64,000 nt of DNA. Origin: Candidula unifasciata (lineage: Eukaryota; Mollusca; Gastropoda; Stylommatophora; Geomitridae). Position numbers and translations under genes: made by a program. Shown here in pieces: positions 56,879 to 64,000 of the stretch. Location: contig CAJHNH020004891.1 of assembly GCA_905116865.2 (NCBI GenBank), positions 506,501 through 570,500 of the forward strand. Reading direction: 5' to 3'. The notes below the pieces were generated by a model. That model was given only the letters and a program-made list of their open reading frames with translations. It made no database searches and was not told the origin of the DNA. The first letter of the stretch is position 1. Each line of letters opens with the position of its first letter.

Positions 56879-59800
56879 TGACTATATGTTTTTTCTACTG
56901 CAGGGGTCAGTATATAATTGGGTGATTACCTGCAGTTTTTTACAGTAAGACATGTATTTGAGTGATTGTATTGTTTCCGGATAGCCTGGCCAGTTCTGCA
57001 CCACTTGGAATTGATCTGTGATAAACTAGATTTTGTGAGGGCCCTTTGGGAGTGAGTGAACACTGTGGAGGTACAGATAGATCATTACAGTCTGAGGAAA
57101 ATAACGCTGCGGGGAGTTACATGGGGATCTGGCTGATGATCAAAACTCAGGGGAAAGGTGACACCGATATACAATACCGTCGGAATTGTAACTCTTATCT
57201 TGCTACTTCTTCTTCTTCTTTGTGTTCACCAGCTGTACACTCTGGCGTAAAGTTCTGGTTGTTCGTCCACTTCTGGACTGCAGTCATGCTCCAGAACCTG
57301 AGTGTTGCATGTGCATCAGTTTTACAGATCTGATTCAATTGAATGCAGACTGCTGGTTCCTTGCCTCTCAGGCAGATGCACTCCGACTTCAAAGGAAGCT
57401 CCCCAGTTAGTCGACTCTTACGACATGCTTTTGGGGAGGCAGTGGGTCTATTCTAGTTTTCCCCACAATAGGGCCCCGGAACCCACACGGGGGTTATCTT
57501 GCTACTGAAGATGGGAATGAGCGCTTATGGGGGTGTCCCGAGTGCTGTGGTGTTGATGATTAATTCAACAGTCTGCTGCAGGAATCATCATAGAGTTGGG
57601 TAAAACTGTTGTTTCCCACCGCAGAAAGCGGTTTGAGGAGCTAGGTGTGCCATGAGCAAATAGGGAAAAGTGCTGTGCTGTTTCCTAAAAGAAGGTCATT
57701 GTATAGCTGGGTGACTATGCAGGGTAATTAATTATTGCTCTTACCACAGTCTTAGGTGTTTATATCTTGTTCACCTGCAGGGGTAACTATAGTGTTAGGT
57801 GACATGATTTGTACTACAGGCGTTTTATGGTATTGGGTAATTATTTATTGTTCTTAAAAGGACCCTTGTCCACGCCTTCAGGTTTATTGGGCATATAGGG
57901 CTAGGCCTCCCTGTATTTTATAGACCGTAATAATAATAAATCCCCTGCCGGGTCCAAAATTTAGTTTTTTTGTTGACCAAATGTTCTGCAAGTTTGTGTT
58001 AACAAGGTTTCACTGTATTTCATACTGCAGCTGGGGGTCAGTGAAGTTGAGCGATTATAGTCTCCCAAAAGTGTGACACTTCCTGGTGTGGGTACCAGTG
58101 CCACATTGTGGGGAAAAAGAATAGATCCACTGCCTCCCCAACAAGCATATTGTAAGAGTCGACTGACTGGGAGCTTCCTTCGAAGTCGGAATGCATTTGT
58201 CCGAGAGGCAAGGAACCAACAGTCTGCTACTAATAAATCATATGAAGAACAGATGTACACGTAACACTCAGGTTCTGGAAGAAGGCTAAAGTCCTGAGAC
58301 GGATGAATGGCCAGAACTTTCTGCCAGAGTTTACAGCAGGTGAAGGCGAAGAAGAAAGTATTACACTGTATCTATTCCCAAGCCCAAATTGTTATCTAAA
58401 CAGTGTGTCACCCAGCCTATTTGTTAATGAAGCCCCACAAAATTATCTTGTCTTCCACACTAAATTCGTCGAGTAAGGTGTTCAAATTTTGGATGCACAT
58501 TAAAATTTTTTGTCAAAGGGCCAAGTATATCCTGCCAGAGAGTTTGTAATGTCTTGTTTTCTGTCACAGGGGTCGCATAGAGTTGGGTGACATAACGTCA
58601 CACAACATCAAACAACTCAAGAGACTCAACCAGGTAGTTTTCCCAGTGACATACAATGATAAGTTTTACAAAGATGTCCTTGAGGTTGGAGAGCTGGCCA
58701 AGTTAGGTAAGTGAATGTCACAGTAAGCTGAAGGTAACTGCGTGTACATTATCATATAGCATGTCCTTTTGCAGAACGCTGTTCTCATTATGGTCTGCCT
58801 GAAAAAACTTGAGCTCGCATCAGTTTCTTATTCTCATGCCTAATTATACCCAAGGAGTCACTTATATCTATCCTGTTACCATGCATTCTGCTATTTTGTC
58901 CAGTCTGCTGTGGTGCTGGATATGGCCACAAATTTACGTGTACTTCTGAGACAAGATGCTGTTTACCAGCCAATCTTCCTTGATGTACAGATCTTTTAAG
59001 ATGTCAGAATTGTTTTTTCTTCTTTGTCCATGATATTCTGAGATTTGTTTTGTTTAGAATTTTAGCTCAAAAGTCCCTATTTTCTTCCTTAAGGACTATC
59101 ACATCTACCCTTACTTGTTCTGCCATCATTCTTGTCCTCAGTTCTTGTTTTTCTTCTTCCCCTTCTTCATGTTCACCAGCTGTAAACTCCGGCAGAAAGT
59201 TCTGATCTGATTGTCCACCTTGTTTGCAGGTTGTTGGTTCTTTGCCTGTCAGGCAGATGCACTCTGACTGAAGGAAGCCCTTAATTAGTCGACTTTTATG
59301 ACATGCTTGTTGGGGAGGCAGTGGGTCTATTCTTGTTTTCCCCACAATGGGCCCCGGAACCCACACGAATAGTTCCTATTTGTTATCTGCCTGGCCTGCG
59401 GGTCTCATCATCGCATAGAGTCCATACAAAAGTCAACACTGCAGATGTAGGCATCCATGCAGATGTTAGAACATCTAGAGGCGTAGTACATCAACAGATC
59501 CAGGAGATAACTGGTACAGATAGAAAGAAGGCATGAAATGCTTATCACCAGTCTCCTTCCGTCAGGGTATCACATGGGCAGAGTGATGAAATGAGTTGAC
59601 CAATTTAGAGGCCCAACTTTTAACTCCTTCAGTCCCACACAGGAATTTGAATGTATTGGACCAAAAGGGTCAGATATCACATCCTAGCTGTAAAACACAA
59701 CATGGACAACAGGAGCCTGAGGTTTTAAGCTAACCTGGCTTGTACAGTCACAGTAAACTGCAAGTTAGGACATCACTTACTGTTTACCAGTTGGGCTGTA

Positions 59801-62524
59801 CAAATATGGATCTGGTACCCCATACCCAGTGTGTGTCAATGTTATGAAAAAAAGGCCTTCATGTCAACATTTATCTGATTTCATTGAGTCAGAATCCCAC
59901 CACGTACGCTTAATGGGACAGTCACCCGAGAAAGATGGAGACAGGTATGCTCTGTGGGAACTGGCAAGCAGCATTGCTTCAGAGGATCCTGGTTCCTTTG
60001 GATCTTTAGCACACTTTGGATATTTCTTCCAGGGATACAGGTGTGTTGGGAAAGGAACAGGCAGACAGACAGATTGGCTGGTTCTGCTTCACTAGGTGGT
60101 AAATTGATGCTGGACAAACTCAAGTGTTATTAATGGTCTTTGGAAGGAGTGAACAGTGCGAAGACACGAACATCGCAGTCTGAAGCGAATGGTGCAGCAT
60201 GAAGATCTGGCCAACACTCAACACTCAGGGAAGAGACAAGACAGGCTTACAGTGAGACTGCTACTAGTGTCATTGGAATTTTAACTCTGCCCTAGATGTT
60301 GAAACAGGGAGACGGAACACTGATGGGAATGTCCTGAGTGCTGTGATGCTGGTTCCTCAGTTCAGCACAACTGGCTTCTGTTATTTAATGTTACATTAAA
60401 TTTTTTTTGTGATATTTTATCTTATAACATTCATGTTTTACTTTTTATTTCCCCCCTCCAGCCTATTACAATGATATTGTTATTGGAGCTGTGTGTTGCA
60501 GAATAGATACCTCGGAAAGCCAGCGCCGCTTATACATAATGACACTTGGGTGTCTAGCACCATACAGAAGGCTTGGCATTGGTATATTCTTTATCTTCCT
60601 CTGTTTTGTATTTTCATTTGTACGTTTTTTGTGAAAAATTTATGTTGTTACTTATTTGTATGTTTCTGGGCCATAAATTTGAATGACGTCATCTGATAAG
60701 TACGACCACTGAGGCCATATTTTTACCCTTACAACTAGACAGATTGAACAAAGAAGACATTTAATTTCCCGGTGTGGGATCTGGGGCCCTATTTGGGAAG
60801 GGGGGGAAGAACTCTTCCCCCCCCCCCCCCCCCCCAAAAAAATATAAAACATGTAGTAAAAGACAACTAATTAGGAGTTTCTTTTTAAGTCATAGTGCAT
60901 CTGTAAAACGAATGTGCATGCAAAACTCAAGTTCTTCAGCAGTACTTAAGTTTCAAAGTGGATGAAGAAACAGAACTTTCCGCTGGAGTTCACTGCCAGT
61001 GAGCATAAAGAAGAGGAAGATTGCACAGCTGTATGTATCCCAACAGGCACACACCACGGTAAAAAAAAAATACACTGAAGCAAATAAATGAATCCATATA
61101 ACTGAAAAGACTCCCAAAAGCAACTGTCTGATTTATCAGGGCAGACGCTGGTTTATCATGTCTCTTTTATTTACCACAAATCTGGGCGAAGTGATCTATC
61201 ATTGCTGTAGAATGCACCTGCCGAGATGACACATAAAGTAAAGGTCTGTTCACACACCAGTGGCATATCAGGCTGGACTGATATTTTTTATAGACCAATC
61301 GGTTCTCAGTGGGTGATGTGGTCAACATCATGCCGGGCCCCTTTACTTCCCAGGACTTTACCTGGTACCACCCATTTAAGGCTGGGTCGATCTGGGAGCC
61401 AAGATCATATGTGGAAAAAAAAATCCAACAGCAGAACATGCCAAGCGGTAAATTGTGAAATATATGGCTTGTCTTCTTTGTTCAAGTTTACATGGGGCAG
61501 ACAACTGTACAGATGTTATATTTTCATCTTTGGCGATCTGGTCTGGGACAGACATTGACATTATAACCTTGACTCTCCAACATTGCCACCACACCCCCTC
61601 CCACTAATAGACCACAGAACCGCTTAAAAGGTGACTCATTAAGGTTGTTTCTTTTACTTTGGATGTGTTGGGCCAGAAGGTGCAGATAAGGCAACCTAGC
61701 TGTAATCCACAACACAACAAACCAATAACCCTTTTAAGGGTGAGTACATAAGAAGAAAAACTCTCCAATCCCTACTAAGTGATTGCAGTTCTGAACTCAG
61801 CTCTCTTTTTTCTTCCTTGATTGTCCCATGAAATCTGCCGTTAACTGAAACACTTTCTAAGTTAGCTTCCGGTCAAAATGGCAGAGAGGCAGGTTTAATG
61901 TTTTTAATTGTATGTTTTTTGTGCTCTGGGCAATAGTTAGCAGTTGCATTTTCCTCTGTATGTAGACTGAGTGGGTGTAATTCTGTCACCTTGCTACTGC
62001 ATCACATGAAAATGAGCTGCGGTTGGAATGCTTTTTGACTGCCTAGGCTGGTATTTTTTACAGGGAATGGTGATGGACATTCTGTGTGGTTTTCGCTGGT
62101 ACTGGCTCGGGGTAACTGTGGGGTGACCCATTAGCTATGAAGCTTGAACTGAATTTATCTGAGTTAGAGGTGATTGCCATACTTCTCTTCTTCCTGTGCA
62201 TGTGCATTCCCATGTGGGCTCTGTCCCCATCTTCAGCAGCAGCAGCCACCGCAGAGTTCCCAAACTGTTGTTACTAATGACAATCTGGTTATTTGTCAGT
62301 CTTGCCTTTCCTCTGAGTGTAGTGAGCCGGCCAGACCCTCTGGTTACACCCAGGTGCCTCATTCTCTCCAGACTCATTAGTTTCCTAAGGCATTTGTTTT
62401 TGAATGCATTTAACTTTCCTTCCAGGTCTTTATGCATATACATCCATACACTTTCAGGCACAGTCATGCTTCAACATGTGCTAAACATCTGTGAAAAGGA
62501 TGGAAACATTGACAATGTCTTTCT
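54563..62524 (+). CDS. NAA50: N-alpha-acetyltransferase 50 (NAA50/San), 5' part, 4 exons; runs off the right edge
   Basis: GNAT-fold N-terminal acetyltransferase. In the known family it acetylates Met-starting N-termini and associates with the NatA complex. Exons 54563-54570, 58570-58706, 60462-60581 and 62458-62524 join with GT-AG sites in consistent phases to give 110 codons plus two bases. The protein opens MTKGRIELGD and follows human NAA50 with identical numbering from residue 5: substrate-pocket FPVTYND at 27-33, catalytic Tyr73, and acetyl-CoA loop RRLGIG at 84-89. The second catalytic residue, His112 in the human protein, would fall in the next exon, which was not found before 64000. 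Human NAA50 is 169 residues, so about 35% is missing from the window. No frameshift or stop is seen. Confidence 0.93.
55411..55704. mobile_element. Foldback element with telomere-like loop
   Basis: ~95-bp arms: TCTCCTTTAAATAACGGTCG / CGGTTATTGCAAGGAGA-type ends and GTCGGAGTTCAGTCCCCTGG / CCAGGGGACTGAACTCCGAC (20/20). The loop side contains CCTAACCCTAACCCTATTCC. Lies in NAA50 intron 1. Confidence 0.9.
55900..56400 (-). pseudogene. LINE RT relic
   Basis: The minus strand reads YQCQTWTLSKAHIRKITTCE, RCLRKTANLNLRDQVNN and KWFGNLL. Related to 5735-6005. Confidence 0.7.
56610..58060 (+). repeat. Degenerate repeats resembling the NAA50 exon 2 acceptor and exon start
   Basis: Pieces near 56619, 56757, 56893, 57574, 57686, 57768, 57815 and 58023 share a pattern like CTACTGCAGGGGTCAGTATA followed by ATTGGGTGATTA. 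The first three are 138 bp apart and enclose (TA)n tracts at ~56679-56741 and ~56829-56874. Exon 2 begins TGTCACAGGGGTCGCATAGA then GTTGGGTGAC. The piece at 57589-57601 is identical to the exon over CATAGAGTTGGGT. Confidence 0.65.
57030..57575 (+). repeat. R8 copy carrying a reverse R1 (57208-57493) with 13-bp TSD
   Basis: R8: GGGAGTGAGTGAACACTGTG, GGGGATCTGGCTGATGATC, then after the insert GTGTCCCGAGTGCTGTGGTG. R1 TSD TTATCTTGCTACT at 57195-57207 and 57494-57506. Confidence 0.92.
57855..58360 (+). mobile_element. R2 fragment (minus, 57855-57935) and R1 copy (plus, 58078-58360)
   Basis: R1 runs from CTGGTGTGGGTACCAGTGCC to GAAGGCGAAGAAGAAAG; flanks AGTGTGACACT and AGTATTACACT are a likely TSD with two changes. 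Confidence 0.75.
58570..58706 (+). CDS. NAA50: NAA50 coding exon 2 (residues 3-48)
   Basis: 137 nt; acceptor TTTTCTGTCACAG, donor TTAG|GTAAGT. It encodes GRIELGDITSHNIKQLKRLN, FPVTYNDKF and VGELAKL, near-identical to vertebrate NAA50. The first ~25 nt of this exon, with its acceptor, recur in degenerate copies through intron 1 (see separate entry). Confidence 0.96.
58755..58985 (-). pseudogene. LINE 3'-end relic
   Basis: Plus strand ATGTCCTTTTGCAGAACGC, GGTCTGCCTGAAAAAACT, AAGGAGTCACTTATATC as at 15600-15700 and 9720-9830. Confidence 0.65.
59145..59370 (-). mobile_element. R1 copy with internal deletion
   Basis: Reverse orientation; the segment between CTGATTGTCCACC and TTGTTTGCAGG is missing. 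Ends CGGAACCCACACG. Confidence 0.85.
60125..60370 (+). repeat. R8 copy
   Basis: GGAAGGAGTGAACAGTGCG, AGATCTGGCCAACACTC, GAATGTCCTGAGTGCTGTG. In NAA50 intron 2. Confidence 0.75.
60462..60581 (+). CDS. NAA50: NAA50 coding exon 3 (residues 49-88)
   Basis: 120 nt; acceptor CCCCCCTCCAG, donor ATTG|GTATAT. It encodes AYYNDIVIGAVCCRID, then RRLYIMTLGCLAPYRRLGI, which contains catalytic Tyr73 and most of the acetyl-CoA binding signature. Confidence 0.96.
60770..61020 (+). mobile_element. R1 copy with poly(C) and internal deletion
   Basis: CCGGTGTGGGATCTGGGGCC to AGTGAGCATAAAGAAGAGG; poly(C) of ~20 at 60815-60834. Confidence 0.75.
61225..61430 (-). mobile_element. R2 body
   Basis: From AAGTAAAGGTCTGTTCACAC to GGGAGCCAAGATCATATG; head missing. 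Confidence 0.8.
61605..61745 (+). repeat. R9 copy
   Basis: AAAAGGTGACTCATTAAGG, GATGTGTTGGGCCAGAAGG, AATAACCCTTTTAAGGG. A fainter copy lies at 59610-59720. Confidence 0.6.
61866..62161 (+). mobile_element. R6 element with 6-bp TSD
   Basis: Starts CTTCCGGTCAAAATGG. Flanked by AGTTAG at 61860-61865 and 62162-62167. Ends ATTAGCTATGAAGCTTGAAC... In NAA50 intron 3. Confidence 0.75.
62458..62524 (+). CDS. NAA50: NAA50 coding exon 4 (residues 89-110)
   Basis: 67 nt; acceptor ACTTTCAG, donor TTTCT|GTAAGT. It encodes GTVMLQHVLNICEKDGNIDN then VF, and ends in a split Leu codon, phase 2. The following exon is not visible before the window ends. Confidence 0.94.
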
Positions 62525-62707
62525 GTAAGTTCCTGTGGGTTTATATGTTTGTATTTGGTGGCGTTCTGCTGGTATTAACTCTTTTAACCTATGAATGTTT
62601 TTTTTTTAAAAAGGCCATGAAGCTTTTAAAAAATCAATTTCACAGAGGTCACTAAAAATTTTGCAGAATGTTTAGTCTTGTATACTCTTAAGATTGAAGC
62701 TCCTGCC

Positions 62708-63215
62708 AATTTGGGTTCCGGGGCCCCATTGTGAGGGAAGAAAGGCCCGGCTCTCTAGCCTAGTTGGCTAAACTTGACTTCGCAGTGACTGGGTGACTAA
62801 CTCCTCGTGGTCCGGGTTCGCTCCTGGGGGTAGGCAGAAAAGCCACATTTCCCCCCTATTTACGGTAGCTATCATTGAATCAAGGCAGAAAGGGTTGCGA
62901 TATCTATAGTACCCAGCCAAAGGGTTAACAACTCAGGTTTTCTGTATATTTAAAAAAAAAAGAGGGAAGACAAAATAGACCCTCCCCTCCCCTCCTTAAC
63001 TATAACTAGCATGCCATAAAAGGGGACTAATTAGGTATGTTTCCTTTAAACTCGGACTGCATCTACCTGCGAGACGAGGAACCAACAGTCTGCATAGAAT
63101 AGAAATAGACCGGATTTGTAAAACTCAAGTTCTGTAACAAGACTAAAGCTCAGAAGTGGATTAACAACCAGAACTTTTCACCAGAGTTTACAGCCGGTGA
63201 ATGCAAAGAAGAATT
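62708..63215 (+). mobile_element. R1 copy split by an R4 SINE (62742-62961), 9-bp TSD
   Basis: R1 pieces 62708-62741 and 62971-63215. R4 between them has head GCTCTCTAGCCTAGTTGGC, B-box GTCCGGGTTCGCTCC and an oligo(A) end. TSD GAGGGAAGA at 62733-62741 and 62962-62970. Confidence 0.93.
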
Positions 63216-63524
63216 AAAGCATATTTTCACATTCTTCTTCTGCCTTTCAACTTCCATTGGTGATCCTGACTTGACTTCTCGTCTTCATTTGATATTTTAG
63301 TGTTGCATTTAATAACTGCAGTTATTTACACTTTGCACCCAAAAATCTTTCTCTAGTGTTTCTTGGTAATTTTATCTGTCCAGCTTCTATTAATGTGCCT
63401 GTGACATTGATCTTTTCCTTATATAATTTTAAGGGGTGATTTAGTAAACCTTTGCAGGAATGCAACACAGGTAGAAGTACTTGAAGTAAAGCACTCTTTT
63501 TTTTAAATGTCTGTGGCATTTCAA

Positions 63525-64000
63525 GTATGTGATACTAGACTCTTAAACAGCCTTAAAAGTCTATGGTTAAGCACCAGCAAGGAGATCAAAATTTGAATTT
63601 TGAGAGCATGCATCTTCCCTGTAGCAGCATACAGATGTGAGTCATGGACTATATCCCAGTCCTTAAGAAAGAGAATAGGAGCTTTTGAGCTGAAATGCTA
63701 TAGAAAGATTCTCAGAATATCTTGGACAAAGAAGAGGAGAAATACTGACATCTTGAAAGATCTGAACATCAAGGAAGATTGGCTATTAAACAGCATCCTG
63801 TCTTGGCTGCTGAAATATTTTGGTCATATAAAGCGCCACAACGGATTGGAAAAAATTATAGCAGAATGGTACCAGGAAAGAGGGGCAGGGGCCAACCAAC
63901 ACGGTTGGGCACAGGATATAAGTGACTCTTTGAGTGTGAAAGTTCATGAGACGGGAGAGCTGGCGAGAGACCGAGTTTCTTTCAGGCAGACCCTGATGAG
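63525..64000 (+). pseudogene. LINE RT C-terminal relic, runs to window edge
   Basis: Reads RACIFPVAAYRCESWTISQS, FELKCYRKILRISWTKKRRN, LLKYFGHIKRHNGLEK and ELARDRVSFRQTLM, with an internal stop early on. Same family as 2632-3165. Confidence 0.8.

Overview
This is eukaryotic, intron-rich DNA. The reasons are GT-AG split genes, roughly a hundred copies of short retroposons with target-site duplications, long dinucleotide and homopolymer tracts, and no operon-like gene packing. The two identifiable proteins are animal proteins of invertebrate type. The repeat landscape (several tRNA-headed SINEs, a GAA-tailed ~290-bp retroposon, LINE fragments, hAT/pogo-type MITEs, foldbacks) best fits a lophotrochozoan, probably a gastropod mollusc. 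That placement is an inference.

Two genes can be read exon by exon. On the minus strand, 26004 down to 4899, lies a complete Van Gogh/Strabismus (Vangl) coding sequence. It has eight coding exons with consistent splice sites and phases, 558 codons, four membrane segments and the C-terminal ETSV PDZ ligand. On the plus strand, from 54563, lies the 5' two thirds of NAA50 (N-alpha-acetyltransferase 50). Four coding exons are present (110 codons plus two bases), beginning with an 8-nt first coding exon; the rest lies past the right edge. Vangl acts in planar cell polarity at the plasma membrane. NAA50 acetylates protein N-termini with the NatA complex. They point away from each other and no functional link is implied.

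Layout. 1-4.9 kb: downstream of Vangl, with retroposons, a LINE relic and a 75-bp minisatellite. 4.9-26 kb: Vangl, whose introns carry most of the minisatellites and many nested insertions. 26-54.5 kb: intergenic or 5'-intronic DNA dominated by retroposons, foldbacks, a SPIN-like hAT element and a pogo-like MITE, with only weak gene candidates at 31.4 kb (+) and 44.6-49.6 kb (-). 54.5-64 kb: NAA50 with repeat-rich introns.

Repeat names used below are local labels. R1: ~290-bp retroposon starting CCCGTGTGGGTTCC and ending (GAA)n. R2: tRNA-headed SINE ending GGGATCTTTACTTTACT. R3: tRNA-headed SINE with head GTGGCTTAGGCGTTG. R4: tRNA-headed SINE with head AGCCTAGTTGGCTAAAC. R5: SINE-like element with TCAG/TCAA tail. 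R6: element starting CTTCCGGTCAAAATGG. R8: ~280-bp dispersed repeat (GAGTGAACAGTG...). R9: ~110-bp dispersed repeat (CGACTAATTAGGGA...). Ends of old repeats are accurate to about 10-20 bases unless a target-site duplication is given.

Most noteworthy: intron 1 of NAA50 holds a degenerate series of copies of the acceptor and start of NAA50 exon 2. Two minisatellites were seeded by SINE ends, one of them by the pol III A-box. One Vangl intron holds a minisatellite split by insertions, with different repeat variants on the two sides. No prokaryotic-style or otherwise wholly new gene system was found.
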